A stretch of 64,000 nucleotides of DNA, taken from the NCBI GenBank assembly GCA_026874595.1, contig CM049320.1, positions 51,410,714-51,474,713 on the forward strand, in the 5' to 3' direction. Positions 1 to 13,538 of the stretch are shown in pieces (the first letter of the stretch is position 1; each line of letters begins with the position of its first letter). The DNA is from Sipunculus nudus. Its lineage: Eukaryota > Annelida > Sipuncula > Golfingiida > Sipunculidae. A program made the position numbers and the translations under genes. A model generated the notes under the pieces. That model had not been told where the DNA came from and ran no database searches. It worked only from the letters and a program-made list of their open reading frames with translations.

Positions 1-314
1 TGCATCTACAAATAAATTATTTATGCCTGCTGTTTACACATAAGTTATTTAAATTGCAAAAGAGCAAATTTCGATAGTTTGATATGATTAGTGCGATCAT
101 GCGGTCATGTTTCACTATGACTTGCAGTGTTTCTTATGGCGTCACATGAGAGTATAACATAAAATATTTATGACAGAAATAAGCATACAAAGGCGATACA
201 AATCGGCCGCCACTGGCTGAAACACAGTTTCCGTACCAAGGTGCAATCACCTTCAACTTGCGCATCTATTTGTTCATTTTACTGTTGTATCAGTATTTAT
301 ATATCAACCTGGAT
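1..314. other. 5' flank of the upstream transporter copy, duplicated at about 20250-20536
   Basis: No gene. Long stretches match the flank of the intact copy, for example the TGATATGATTAGTG / TGGCATGAGTAGTG area followed by GATCATGCGGTCATG versus GATCATGCGATCATG. The duplication therefore includes the promoter side of the gene. No clear TATA box was identified. Confidence 0.7.
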
Positions 315-1924
315 ATGAAATCATCGGGTAATTCGAAGACCTCAAAGCGTGACCCACTGTGGGCTTGGGTTGCTCTGGCAGGTAATATTCTGTTTGATTG
401 TTGTTTATTATCAGCATATCATGTTACTTCGTGTCAAAGGTAATCCCGTTGTCGTTCTGAAACTGTAGTATTTAATACAAAAACTTTACTTTTCATATTA
501 GGAAATGTTTTGACGTTCAGTTGATCTCTATTTGTCCAGGTATAAATACAAAATACAGGCCACATCCACTCTCTTTGGTCCGAATACACTGGAACTAACA
601 CAGAGCAAAAAACAAGACCAACGGGAGAGGATTTTGCCTGTTAATACATTGGAGCCGGATGCACAGTGCAATACCAAGCTCTCATTCGTCTGATTACACT
701 TCTTTGCTCTGTGCCCACCATGGTTGTGTAACCCAGAAAATCTTGCTTTCCAAAGCAGTGGTTAAAACAAAAAGATATATGGAACGACTGCAGTGCATAA
801 ATACTGCGTGAAGAGCTTGACTATAGTTCAATATTATAGGCCTTCTAATACAATAAGTTAAGATTATACAATCGAGTCCTAACAGAATAATTAATTTGAA
901 ATCTCTGTCAACTCTTAGGCGGTTTTTAATTTGTCTGATTTTATGTCGTTCTGTCCGACGAGTCTCTTTTCTGTTTTTCTTCTAACATTTCTTTTTTATC
1001 ACTGACCTTCTCTCCTTTTCGCTATTTGTTGACTGTACACCTTTTCACCGTCATTACCTCACTCATGCTCTCTTTACTTTACTTATGTTTTGTTGTTGTT
1101 GTTGTCCTTCTTTCTTACGTTCTTTCCCTATTATTCTTTACCGTCCTTTCTAACGTTTCTTATTATAGGTATAACATACTCCTTCATGTTGATTTCATCT
1201 TTCGTGAATTACCAAGGAATGTTATACGTAGAGTTCTTGGATGTGTACCAGGCTGGCCCAGTCGGAACCAGTTATATAGCGACGGTATTGGGATTTACAG
1301 GCATCTTTACAAGTATGTCAATGTTATTCACACAAGTCTGCATAATGAAATACCTCTATCATGACCTCAACAGTGGATAATAAGCTTTTACATATTATGA
1401 CTATTTTGAAAGTAAAAGAGATAACTGGATATATAACAGATCATTTTTCAGACTTTTATCATGAAATAATAAGCATTTTTAATATGATTCTATCCGGTTT
1501 CACTTATAACACTCGGGCTCGTTTAAAAACTAATTTCTGTAAAAATTAATTATTTAAAACAAATTAGTACAAACTATTACCTGAGCCGATTAATGTCGTA
1601 CTATCAAGCTTCTCTTTAAAACCCGAGCTTGATTTACAGTTGCCTGTAAAAACTTATTTTTGAGCCCTCCAATCACTATACAGAACCTGGGAGCCCAACG
1701 TGATAATATATTAATATTCATAATTTCATGTATATTCCTTGTCCCAGGTTGGCCACTAGGGGCGCTGACTGACTACTTTAGCGTTCGGATGATGATGATA
1801 GTTAGTGGTTTGTTGTGTTGTGCGGGGACCCTCCTTGCCGCATTTTCCAACAGTATCACTTTGCTGATAGTTTCGCTAGAATAGGGAATCATTTTTAGTG
1901 AGTTCATTTATATTAATAAAGTAT

Positions 1925-2022
1925 CCATCTATCTATATATTTGTCTATCTATCTGTTTATCTATCTATCTATCTACCTATCTATTTACCTATCTAACTAT
2001 CTATCTATCTATCTATTATATA
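1925..2022. repeat. (TATC)n microsatellite in intron 3 of the pseudogene
   Basis: Imperfect TCTA/TATC tetranucleotide tract directly after the third exon. The intact copy has a (TA)n tract at the equivalent place (23721-23770), so this spot expands simple repeats in both copies. Confidence 0.9.
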
Positions 2023-2179
2023 TAGGCCCCGTATGTCCCGTTATGAGCGCAGCCCAACCATGGGATATTTTGGGATCTCTTTAAAAAAACGGAAGGGATG
2101 AGCCATTTTTACCTTAAAACCTTCAGCATTACTTACGGTCACCGTAATTTTACCACCTTGCTTCATAAAATCGTATATA

Positions 2180-2925
2180 AAAGATTATTGTCGAGATATT
2201 AGTTTTCTGCATAGAATCAGTTTAGTTCCCGGATTTCTGACACTTAGGAACCTGTTTAAGTTCTTTTTTAATTACTTGGAATCATCAGCGAACGAACTTC
2301 AGATTATATTATTTGAAATAAATGGTGCGCTTGGGGATTAGAAGCTTTAATTCCTTAATTAATTTCTCAGTAAACTGGTTCAAAAGATGGTAAAGAAGTA
2401 CTCATTATCTCCAAAGCAGTTTTAACAACCCTATTTAGTAAATTCCGTTCTTCGGCATTGATGCTTCCTCCCCACACAGTCACAGAGAGCGTCAAGACAC
2501 TCTCTTAAACTGCTGAATACAATTTCAGCAGCGCCGGTAGACCATAACCAAACCCTTTAAGTCTCCTTAAAAGGTGCAGCCATTGTTAGGCATTCTTCAT
2601 ACAATGATTTACATTTTGCTCCCTATTCATATCTGATGATATTTGGAAACCTAAAAATATAAAACAATCAACATTCTTTACCGCAGAACCATTTATTTTT
2701 TAAAAGCGAGATCTCTGATATTTTACCCAAAAAGTCTATGATCATTTCCTTAGCTTTCCCAGCATTTACTTCAACGTTGTTTTCAAGAGCTACAGGTGGT
2801 TAAGTGTTTAATTTCATGACGTTATTGACTTTCGTTACTTCCTTGAATAGCCCTGTAATAGTTGTGTCATCCCGCATTCACTATTAAACAAGCATCAAAT
2901 TTCGATGAAGCTTGAAGATTTAGAT
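2180..2925 (-). mobile_element. Decayed non-LTR retrotransposon fragment (RT C-terminal part)
   Basis: On the minus strand, around 2470-2620, one frame reads WLHLLRRLKGFGYGLPALL, then LKLYSAV, a stop, and ESVLTLSVTVWGGS. This matches the thumb/C-terminal region of CR1/L2/Rex-type LINE reverse transcriptases in style. Many stops are present. The block interrupts DNA that is contiguous in the intact-gene intron (compare about 2150-2170 and 2928-2965 with 23890-23955), so it inserted into this copy only, after the duplication. Confidence 0.7.
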
Positions 2926-2965
2926 GGCGTGAAATTTTGATTGGGTTTCTCAAGCCCATTAATAT

Positions 2966-4040
2966 AGGCTATTTTTTGCTGTTAACGCACAGTTGTTTAA
3001 GCGGAAGGAAACGATAGGCTAACGCGCAAGTCGTAAGGCTAATGGCTGTTAGGTCTTATGTGTGGCACCCCTTGGATGTATCAAAGTGCGTTTTTACTTT
3101 CGAAATTTAAAAACTATATGTGTTACAATGTGTTACCTAATAATTAAACAGATTTTCAAAGAATATCATTGTGCCATCACTGAAAATGTATAAATACAGG
3201 GCGAACAATCCTTCTCGTCTGATTTTGTTTTTAATAAAATTGATCGCTCAAGGCGCGTGTCCTTTACTATGAGGTCCTTATTGGCGTTCTGTTTTACCGG
3301 AGGGCGTCTCTGTGCCAATTGCATGGGCAGCCTTTATGCAAAGAAACTGTCAACAATCTGAAAGTTAAAGTGGAAGTGGGCCCCTGTCGGGTTCAACGAG
3401 TTGAAACAGATATTCCCTGACCGATGTCTTAAAATCTACTGACGCATTTTAAATTCACGGATTCTATTGAAAATCTAAAAATAACTCTCGTCTCTTTTTG
3501 AGCACCCAGACCGGTCGTTAGAAACATATTGGGTAAAGTTCCCTGTTAATTTGCTCTACGTGTCAGCAAAGACTCGCGGAGTTCGACGAATAGGCATGTG
3601 CGACCTGTGGGAGATCGTTTCCCATGTAAAAAATGCGTTGGTGCATCAAAATTTAATTAATAATTTAAATAAAACGGGCGGACGCCCTTTTTGGGTTTTC
3701 GGCGTCCTTTTTCGGGATATTCTTTAATGTGATTACCGGTAGATGGCGCCTTACACTTAAAACAACATAATAAGAGTAATATGGCGCCCCAGCTTCGATC
3801 GAAATATGTCGGCTTCTTGACATAAGCAGTTGTCATGGAACCTAGCTGACGCTGTCACTTTTGTCTTGATCACGCTTCATTAACATGCAGTAGGTGTATT
3901 GGCTAGTCATTGACCGTGCTTATGTAATATGTTGATACTAAAATGCAGAATACAATGAATATATCTTTCGGATTAGCAATAATTTATTCTTAACTGTATA
4001 CAATTTACAATCGGATTCGTTAATATCCCTGGACCGACGC
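2966..4040. other. Intron DNA of the pseudogene, no gene seen
   Basis: Low-complexity AT-rich DNA. A short GGGCGGACGCCC palindrome lies near 3676. No open frame or domain is recognisable. Confidence 0.5.
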
Positions 4041-4042
4041 CA

Positions 4043-4069
4043 ATATATAAATATATATATATATATATA

Positions 4070-4135
<66 letters not shown>
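4043..4135. repeat. (TA)n microsatellite
   Basis: About 90 bases of TA dinucleotide with a TGTG interruption. On the minus strand it encodes an Ile-Tyr string that is not a protein. Confidence 0.95.
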
Positions 4136-4139
<4 letters not shown>

Positions 4140-6691
4140 CTGCGTTTTACATGCATGTTTAGCAACTTTGGTGCATACTCTTCACTACGTAACTTTACTA
4201 TATATTTGTACCTTGTCTTCATGTTCCTGCGTTTTCGCTTAATGTGCGCTGATTGTTTTATATCCTTTCAGTTTAACGGACCTATACGATTCTGTATTTT
4301 ATTGTAATTTCTCTTTGTTTTACAGGGCATTTATGTTAACAAAATTTTACACTGATAAAGGCTACCATTGAAGACGTAGTAAATAAATAGATAAATTATG
4401 ATAATTTTTCGAAAGAGCATAAGCCTTTGAATTCATTATCCTAAGTGAGGTCACGTCACGTATTACTAAGCTGATTTAGGTTTTGACCGTTTGATAGGAC
4501 ATTTAGAATCAGATGGTTGTCATAGTAGTTTACGTTTTGCTATCAGTTTATACAGGACAGTTTCGACCCTACCCTTGAAGAAATTTTTATTTAGGTTGAC
4601 TTCGTGATCATGTATAGGTATAGTAAAGTTACGCTGAATTCTAATGATTCATATGAATAATTATACAATAAATGGGAATTTTTATGACGGTTAGCTTTGT
4701 TTTTCTAAACAGTAATTACTCGAAGTTCCGGGTCGTGATTTTCAGAAAATATAGGTATTTCCTAGAATTTTTACTAAATACCCAGAGTACCTTAGAAAAT
4801 TGGGTACTTCATGAATTGACTTCACAAAATTTAAGTAAACACGTATATTTTCTGATTAACGCATTCAAGGTAACACACACACATATATATATATATCATT
4901 ATTTTACACACACATATATATATACATGTCTAAATAATCATTTTATTCCTTTCTTATTTTCATATCTAATACAGGCTTTTACCGTAAAACTGACGCAAAT
5001 GACATGATATCATGTTTTCGGTGATCAATGTACGGTCAACATTGGTTAGAAAAAATGTCATCAGAAGACTTAAATATCTTAAGGAGAATGTTACTAGAGC
5101 AGGAAATGCTGTAGTAACATTCAGTCTACCATCAATTAGTAAATATTTCAAACAGAAGCAGACATTTGCTACCAGCATAGTATATGCCGGAGGTGGTTGT
5201 GCCACTGCACTTTTCCCGATATTTGGGAATTATCTCATAGAGAGGTAAATACTCCGCAGGCTATTTCTAATATATTCCGGACTGTTGCTGAACATATGTG
5301 CTGCTGGGGTCCTCTTGCGGCCGGCATCGGGGACGCAACACTCCAAGCGAAGGTTTTCCTGTGGTGCCGTACATCAGGACAAAGTGTTAGACAATGTTAT
5401 TACCATATCTGTAATACGGGTTGGAGCTCGGTCCGAAATTACAAGTAGCATTGATTCAACTTCATGTGACTCAAATGGCAAAAGTTCTAATTCCCGCCAT
5501 ATGGAGTACAAGGATACCACAAAAAACAGTAGCCTGGTGCAAGGGGTTTGCACCTTCAGATGCATATTCTATTTAGCGGGCCTGTTGTTCTCTCAGTTTG
5601 GCTACTATACCTGTTCATTCTTTCTTGCAAATTTCATGTCTGATTTAGGCTACAACGAAAGACGGATTTCCCTGGTTCTTGCAATATTTGGTGGCACAGA
5701 CGCTTTTGGAAAGCTTCTCTTCGGTAACGTTGGTGATATGGAGTTAATTCACGACATCTTCGGTTCCGAGTATGTTGGATTTGGTATAGGACTATGCTAA
5801 TCTTTCTCAGACACGGCCATGACTATCAGTCCCATCATTTGAGGTACATTTCTTCTGTTGTAGAACATTCCATCTTTCCTTTATAGATAGAGGTCTCTTG
5901 GTCAAACGTCTCTTTGACCTGGGAGAGAGGCAGCGGGACACGTGAGGTCTCAGCGTTATAGCGAGATTGGCGAAGTTAATGGCCGGTAAAGTATAGTAGC
6001 CACTGTGACTGTCTGTCACCTTAAGTGGGGTCTTACCGGATGACTGTCAGTATAATATGTTTTGGCTTTATAATAACAACTATCCTAGACTAGACGGCAT
6101 TTAATCCCTTTTGTTTTAGTTAAGATTTAATTTCATCGTCATTTCTTTTGTGCGAGAACCTTGATAAAAAAAGACCTGAAACTTCAGGCATGGTGCCTTC
6201 TTTCAGGCCCATGGTCAGAATTAGTTTTACTGTTTTATATTCAGACAAATAAGTCAAACCTTAACCTTAATTCTTCTATAGACCATAGCATTATATGACT
6301 ATTATTATTCGTACAATGCTTACATCTTGCTTTACCACTTATTGTCTTTGCGTCCAGGTATTATGAAGGAGATGACGGGAACCTATGCTGTGTCCTACAT
6401 GGTAGGGCCCGGCGCTTACTTCGCAGCTGTAGGATTGTGCCTTTTATCCAGACAAACATCAGGGGTGTCGAGGATATCTAATAAAACATGTATCGGGATG
6501 TATACATAATGTTGTCCAAGCAATATCGTATTTTTCGTTTTCGCAAGGGATTGATTAGCACGGTTACTGTGGTACAAAGTAAATAATTGAAGAAGACAAA
6601 TTCACAGCACAAGATTTGTGAGTTGCAAATTAAATGACATGTGTAAAGCCATAAAAATACGCTCTCACTTAACGGCAGTTAATCTGCTTTA

Positions 6692-7050
6692 AAGTGGCCC
6701 AATCACCTATCTGACCTTAATAAACTAAAAGTAATCCCTTTGAGCTTTCATAAAAAAGGCCAGAAAACGTGGATATCACCGCACATAGACTTTTTTTGTT
6801 TATATCAACGTGTTTATATTGTGTGGGTCCCGCCATAATAATCAAAACATATTAAACAAGGCCATCTGTCAGCAAATCAAGTAAGCCAGAGCTTTGCAAA
6901 TGGCCTTTTGTAACAAGTTACTTTTCTACCTCCGCAATTATGCAACCTGCCACCTCTGGTTACATTTTTTCCCGTTTGTCAACATTGCTGTGTTTACAAA
7001 TATGTTGTTGATAAACAAGTTCACACATCCTTCAAGAACGCCTTCTAAAA
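6692..7050 (-). repeat. Dispersed repeat R1, copy 1
   Basis: The reverse complement aligns over about 350 bases with 32405-32770 and more weakly with 42335-42715. Shared landmarks are GGATGTgTGAACTTGTT, a TGTAAC...GGCAGGTTGCA block, GCGGAGGTAGAAA, GTTGATATAAACAAA and GGTGATATCCACGT. Orientation and position differ from copy 2 relative to the duplicated framework, so these are separate insertions of a mobile repeat. No coding capacity and no clear terminal inverted repeats; SINE or MITE is undecided. Confidence 0.75.
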
Positions 7051-7084
7051 ATTCTAAAGATCAATAATTTATACACAGTAGAAG

Positions 7085-8330
7085 CCAGAAATCATATTTT
7101 TTTTTTTTCAAAAGGTAGGTTAATGGGCACGTTTAATATCATAAATGGCATATTAATTTGATATGCAGTCAGATTCTCTATTCCAAAGTTGTTAGTGCAA
7201 TACTGATTAAGGATAATTAACCACATAATTCGGTGTACTGTAAAAATTGACAAATATTGCATTAATCATGTGTCATCACTTGCTGTCAGGGTTAATAAAA
7301 TAATATCCAGAATCAGGGATATTTTAAAGATTCATAGCTTTGTTTATTATGGTCTTTGTTTGATGAGAAAGTGTTAGGGGATAATCCACAGGTGTACATT
7401 CAGAAGACCCCCCGCTCCTGAAATAAAGATCCCAGCTGATATTCCCAGGCCCTGCCTTATAACAAAGAGGTCAAAAGACCCCGTTACATTTTCTTCTCTT
7501 CCATCACATATTATGGAATATATATATTGTTTATATTTTCAACACATTCATAATAATGCCTAACATGTATGTTAATTGAATGAAGCAGTCGGGGCATACA
7601 ATATACTATACGTTGAATGATAATTGAGGAAAATATCAAGATACTGTAAACGGTAATGGACACCCTATAAAGCACTTTTTTCAAAAGCTATGTTATCATG
7701 CCGTTAAATGCATTATGGTAGACTGTATACGTGACTTTCCGTGCAAAAGTGTAGGGAAGAATACGGCGCGGGACGCAAAACCGGGAGCTTCCATTTGGTA
7801 TTAAGCATATTTTACGATATTTATCAGATTTCAAATAGAAGACGCCTGTCCCTTTCATCCAAGAATAGGAAGGCATCTGGAGTTAATCGATTTCAACCAC
7901 AATATCAGTAATGAGACTTTCATACAAAATTAGTGAAGAACATTCCACCCAGAATAATCCGGTAAACTGTAAAGAAACTGAAAAAGTGACAATACAAATA
8001 GACGTCAATTGTATTAGATATTCTCTAGAAGTGTGTCTGGCTTAAAGTTGAGGTTAAGTATCTGGAGAGTAGCTGTTTTTTTTTTAACAGGGTTAGAATC
8101 AAGATTAAAGTATATCTTCCCCTTGTTCTTTGTTTGTCATTTTGAAGTTTCCGTTAGTAAATTTCAAATTGGTCATATGAATGTTTCATAATTTAAACCA
8201 AACTGCACCCATTGACCCAGATACATGAATAGGCTCTGTCTTGACTAAGTATAGTCAGACAAATGAACCCTTCTTTGAGACTTGTATGATTTCAAATGGC
8301 ATGTTTCCTTTCAAGGAAGACATTATTTCA
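7085..8330. repeat. Duplicated 3' flank of the transporter unit, upstream copy
   Basis: Non-coding DNA that aligns in order with the intact unit: 7160-7330 with 30060-30200, 7450-7640 with 32010-32215, 7660-7900 with 32950-33210 and 8030-8330 with 33360-33670. Homology stops near 8330/33670. The interruptions in the intact unit are a LINE fragment and repeat R1. The short open frames here are chance. Confidence 0.75.
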
Positions 8331-9630
8331 TTTTTGTTTTGGTGTCTCAGAAGTATGCAAAATATTATAGTATATACATTTTCTCTTTCAATCGTTGACA
8401 TCCTCTGGAGTAATATATATTTTGTTACACAAAGGAAAAAAACATTTGTAGTTTTTACTTTTCACATACCTTCTGCCTTTTTTTGTTTTAGTTAAAATGA
8501 AACGCACGGTGGCTGATTTAGGACACAGAAAAAAAATGTCTCGAATTTCACATTTGTACGAACCATTCGATGCTGAATTCACATCAAGCAAAGCAACGCT
8601 AAAGGGACGGAATACGTTAAGAGTGCTTACTATTGCAATTTTAAAGCCAAAGACCATGTATACTGTGTTTACCTGAACGGTAATACAATATAATTCATTT
8701 ATAATCAATCAAGTTTGTATTTCCCCTAAGATAAGGTGAAGAAAAGTTCAATATAAAATTCAATATTTAATTATTCATATCCGTAAGGAAGATGTCAAAG
8801 CCTAAAGATACTGAAACATTCTACCTGAACGTCGGATTTGAAGCCACAGCTGAGAAATCACTAAAATAGAAATGTTAGGTCTGCATGCATGCATTGTGGG
8901 TACCTTATTATTTTAAAAATACAAACAAATATGAGCTTGGTATAGAAACTTGTTGTTCAATTTTATTTCAGCTTTTGTTTTTATTGAAATGGTGGTTTGT
9001 TTTATGGCAGATGTATTTGACCATCATGTAATTATGCTTAAAATGAGTACTGCGTCATCGGGTAGGTTCGCTGGGATGAGGGGGGGGGGGCGGGGGGGGG
9101 GGGACGCTCCAGCCCCTAAAGCCCCAGTCTTGATCCACTCTAACTATAACTATAGCTTAGAATACCTTTATTCAACCTATTGTCATAAATGATTTATATT
9201 AATTAATAAACGGTTTAAATATTTCGATCATCTCTCTTCATGATTTTCCTTCAGCAAAATGCTCTGCTTTGGTCTTAAATTCACTATTCACCTGCCTTAT
9301 TTATAGAATTTGTGTGATACTGGCTATATAAACATATTAAAGAACTGAAGGTACTCCTTGCTTGGAAATGTTCTTATAACGCTACTTTAACGTATGAACA
9401 TTTTATCTACAGGCTACTTGTACACAAGATACTTGAGCCAACGTTAACATACAGATAAAACATGTAACTGAATTATTGAAAGATCTCTTGCTGATGTTCG
9501 TTAGAGCATGTGAAGCTATGCAATATTGGTCATTTACAGGACTGTCTTCTCTGAATTGAAGCCAGATATTTCTGCCGGAAGTCATTCTATTACGATCGGT
9601 GGCCATTTTGCACCCTCCCCCCACCACCCC
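8331..9630. other. Unassigned intergenic DNA with poly-G tract
   Basis: No supported gene. Contains a run of G interrupted by one C at about 9080-9103, followed by CCAGCCCCTAAAGCCCC. Small open frames on both strands show no domain and no coding-like composition. Confidence 0.5.
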
Positions 9631-9645
9631 ACCCAGACCCGTGTT
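9631..9645. repeat. Putative target-site duplication, left copy
   Basis: ACCCAGACCCGTGTT here is identical to 18360-18374. The left copy runs straight into the poly-T that is the poly(A) end of the minus-strand LINE, exactly as expected for target-primed reverse transcription. The last one or two T could belong to the tail. Confidence 0.7.
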
Positions 9646-9884
9646 TTTTTTTTTGCAAAAATACATCACATGTTACAAATTACATAATACAAAATAATAC
9701 AAACACATCAAGTAGTAAATATAACACACACAAAAATAAGAAATAAGGACAATACAGTAACCAATGTATACTTCACATTGAATAAGACATAATGAATATA
9801 TGTACTTAATTTCCTTGTTTCAGATATCAAAATTTTTTATCCTATTTTTTCCCATAATAATTTCCATTTGTTTCCCCCCTTGTA

Positions 9885-12800
9885 TTAAGCTGCACATTCG
9901 ATTTTATTCTGATAATTTAGATACTTTTTAAAGTTTTCTATATCAAATATAAATGATTCTTTGGTTTTATAGATGTAGGCCTTACCATGAATAAAAATTT
10001 TATTTTCCTTCTGTTTACTTTCTTCTGGAATCCCCAAGATTATATGTTTTTCTGTAATAACCTCTGGTGATATTTTATATGCAATGCAGACGTCTTGCCA
10101 ACATCTCTTTACAATGTCACAATTAAAAAATAGATGTTTAATATCTTCTATTTCTAGATTGCATAATCTACACTTCGGATTATCAATGATTCCACATTTA
10201 TGTAGCTTTCCTTTAAGATATAAAAAAATTATACAATATTTTAAACTGGAATTCACAAATTTTGTTTTCCCTACACAGGCTAAAACAATTTGAATAAAGA
10301 GTACCCCATTCTTCTTCCAAAATATTATATTTAAGGCTATATTTTAATTTTGTTTAAGAAGTTGGTCTTAGCTGACTAACAAAATAGTCATAAACCTTTT
10401 TTGAAGTAATATTCTCCATTACAGCAGAACCCTGTACTGTTTTACATATATCCAAATCAATTATATCTGTGCCCAGATCATTACAGATCTCTCTTATAGT
10501 ATGACTGTACAATAAGCTGACCTGTTTAACCACGGATCTATATACTAAATAGTCTCTTTGTTTTGCACCATTAGCTAGCCAGTAATCAAACTTTCTTAGG
10601 GCACCGTCATCTTTAAATATCTGATTTACATAGACCAATCCGCTTTCATATAAAGATTTACAGAATATCGGTCTTCCTACAATTGTTATAGATTTATTAT
10701 TCCAAATAGATACGGATTCACCTTGAACTCTTATATCTTTCCAACTCCTAGGTATATCAAGATAAAAATTGGGAATAGTCCCTTTTAGATTATCTATGGT
10801 GTAGCTAAAGTGTAGCAAAAATTTTAAGCTTCCATACCTGGCACTAAAATTATCAATAAAACATTTCCAATCTTTATCTGTATTATCCAAGTATCTCTTG
10901 ATCCACATAATTTGTTGCCCTTTAATATAACTATCTATGTGTAGCATGTTCAGACCTCCACTCTTCACTGGTTTCACTAAAATTTCTCTTTTTACTCTTC
11001 CTTTTGTTTGACCTTTACATATTAATAACCATAATATTTTCTTTATTCTCTCTTTATAGCTTTTTGGTAATATAGAGTTTGATATTAGATGTGCCAATTT
11101 TGAAAAACATAATGTTTTAACTATTAAAATTCTACCTTGTAAAGTTAGGTTTCTTTGTCTCCATATGTTTGTAAGCTCATAAATATTTCTTATTTTTGAT
11201 TCAAAGTTCAATTTATTGCACGTCTCTTGGTTGTAGGATATGTAGATACCTAGAACTTTGATACAAGTGGACCATATTAATCCTAATGGTTTTTCATTAC
11301 TGTTTTTAAGTTTCCCTAACCACATTGCCTCAGTTTTATCTTTATTAATTTTCAAACCTGAATACTGCCTTAACAGTCTAAACAAGTTTAAAACAATTTT
11401 AGCGGACTCTAAATCATTCACAATTACTGTTGTGTCATCTGCATACAACACTGATTTTAATTCCTCACTTTTCAATTTAATACCATGTATTTCTGAATTA
11501 TATCTAATATTAATTGCCATAATTTCTAAACAAATTATAAAGATAAATGGCGACAGTGGATCTCCTTGCCGAACACCCCTTCCTATTTTAAAATACCCTG
11601 AAGAATGACCATTATTCGTAATACATGCCTGAGCATCTTTATATAATAATCTAACCCATTTTAAGAATGAAGGACCAAAATTAAAAGTTTCTAATGTTGC
11701 ATTAATAAATTTCCATTCTACAGTATCAAAAGCCTTCTCAAAATCTATTGTTAAAAGTATACCATTTAATTTCTTTCGATCTAAATAATACATTGAGTCA
11801 AGAATAGTTCTAATTGCTTCATTTATTGATGTATTTTTCATAAACCCATATTGGTTTCTATTTATAATATGTGCTAACACTGACTTAAGCCTAAAGCTTA
11901 TAGCTTTTGTCATAATTTTATAGTCTGTATTCAGTAGAGATATTGGACGCCAATTTTTAAGTTTTGTACGGTCTTGATCCTTTTTCTTCAACAAGTGTGA
12001 TTACAGCTTGTCTCTGAGATGGGGATAAAGAGCCATTATCCAAAGAAAAATTGAAACTATTAACTATTATTTGACACAACTTATTCCAAAACGTTTTTAT
12101 AAATTCTGATGCGAGGCCATCATTTCCTGGGGATTTATTTGGTTTAAATGTATTCAAAGATTTCAAACATTCTTCATCAGTCAGATATCCTTCACATTTA
12201 TTTTGCTTTTCAATGGTTAATTTTGGAATGTTATTATTATTTTAAAAATATTACCTTTAAAGTCTGTTTGATTATTTGTTTGAGAAGAGTATAATTTAAG
12301 GTAGAATCTTTTCTGCTCATTTAATATATTTTGTGGACCTATTATTAGTTTTCCGTCATCATCTACCAATTTTTTTATATGTTTTTTTTGTCCATTTCTT
12401 TTTTCCAAATTATAAAAATACTTCGTGCTCTTTTCATCTTTTTCACCCATCTTATTTTTGCTCTTGTTATTATTCCCTCCACTTTAGTTTCATAAAGATC
12501 TTGTAGTTCTTTTTGAAGCTGTTCATATCGGTCTTTTTCCTGTTGAATATCTTCTAGAGCTTCTAATTCTCCAATAAGACACATTTCTCTTTCTTTATCA
12601 TCTTTCTTTTTGATTTGTGCAAATTTTATTGTTTCTTGTCTTATTTTATATTTAATGAATTCCCAGAGGCTGCTTGGATTCAGCATCTCATTTTCCTTCA
12701 ACCATTCATCAATTTTATTATTTATCAAAGTTATATAATATTGATTATTAAGAAGCTGATTATTAAATTTCCAGTATCCTTTTCCTCTTTCTTCATATGA

Positions 12801-13538
12801 ACTTTCTTTTATTGTAATTTTTATTCCTAAGTGATCTGACATAAAAGCTGGAGGATAGAATTATTTGTTATTTCATCCTGTAAATGACTTGTAATAAAGT
12901 AATAGTCTAATCTACTGTAAAACTTTTTTGTTTTTTGTCTCCATGTGTATTGCTCTTTTTCTGGGTTCTTGATTATCCATATGTCAATGAGATCAAACTT
13001 ACTTTTTAATTTTAAGATTTTTTTAATTACTTTTGATTTTAGAGGTGTTTGTCCACATTTTTTATCTCGACTAGTGAGAGCACAATTCCAGTCCCCTCCA
13101 ATAATTATATTTTCTTGGTGTGTTAGCTCCATTCCATTTAATTTTTTAATAATACTATTAAAGAACACTATTTGCTTTCCTTCATAATTTGGAGAATAGA
13201 TATTTATAATATTATGTAAAATGTCGTTTACTTCTATTTGACAAATTAGTAATCGGCCCCCACTATCATTTGAAACTTGGACTATGTAATATTTAATTTG
13301 GTTTGTAAACAAACAAGCTACTCCTCTGCTGTGGTTACTCCCATGACTAAACAGAATATATCCCCCCCCCCCCCCATTCATTTTTCCAAATATTTTCATC
13401 AGTTTTTTTGGCTATAGGTCTCTTGCAATAAAATAATGTCTGCTTTATGTCTCCGTATCCAGCTAAAGATAGCTCTTCTTTTTTAAAGGTTCTAAGGCCT
13501 CTTACATTTATACTAAATATCTTGACCTCTCCTATCAT
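9885..13538 (-). pseudogene. LINE endonuclease/reverse transcriptase ORF, frameshifted
   Basis: One long reading broken into overlapping frames. The endonuclease section (13538 to about 12825) has NVRGLR near its start, NIYSPNY, IIGGDWNC (about 13080-13105) and SDHLG at 12839-12825, so catalytic Asn, Asp and His signatures are present. The RT section (about 12166 to 10800) has SPGNDG, the LTIDFEKAFD palm motif, GVRQGDPLSPF and LYADD (about 11448-11434). The C-terminus (10256-9885) has C-x2-C...H-x4-C in CRLCNLEIEDIKHLFFNC, a zf-RVT-like knuckle. Frame changes occur near 13370 (inside a poly-C/G run), 12850, 12450, 12240, 11980 and 10300-10350. Motif preservation with only indel-type damage suggests a young copy, or uncorrected indels in the assembly. 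Expected function is nicking target DNA and copying the LINE RNA. Confidence 0.85.

Larger units (their letters stand above)
315..6509 (+). pseudogene. Monocarboxylate-transporter-like (SLC16) pseudogene, upstream copy
   Basis: Exon-by-exon relative of the intact copy at 20537-28352. Exons read 315-381, 1169-1312, 1748-1897, about 5100-5843 and 6358-6509, mostly with usable GT/AG borders and phase-1 introns. It begins with the SLC16-type TM1 motif DPLWAWVALAG. Lesions relative to the intact copy are: a 6-base insertion ending exon 3 that creates TAG (1882-1884); TAA at 5246-5248 where the intact copy has Tyr; an in-frame loss of about 153 bases after the GDM motif near 5741, removing roughly TM9-TM10; TAA at 5798-5800, again at a Tyr codon; and TGA at 5840-5842. 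The last exon is still open and runs a few codons longer than in the intact copy. No frameshift is seen in the long exon, so the copy probably died through point stops and the deletion. It cannot make a 12-helix transporter; a truncated product of about 110 residues is possible in principle. Confidence 0.88.

Noticed and set aside
1026-1380. Two overlapping plus-strand open frames
   Set aside because: They read through the exon 2 acceptor and donor of the transporter pseudogene; only 1169-1312 aligns with the intact gene.
3938-4222. 94-codon minus-strand frame rich in Ile-Tyr
   Set aside because: It is the translation of the (TA)n microsatellite, not a protein.
11258-11608. 116-codon plus-strand frame
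   Set aside because: Antisense shadow of the LINE reverse transcriptase.
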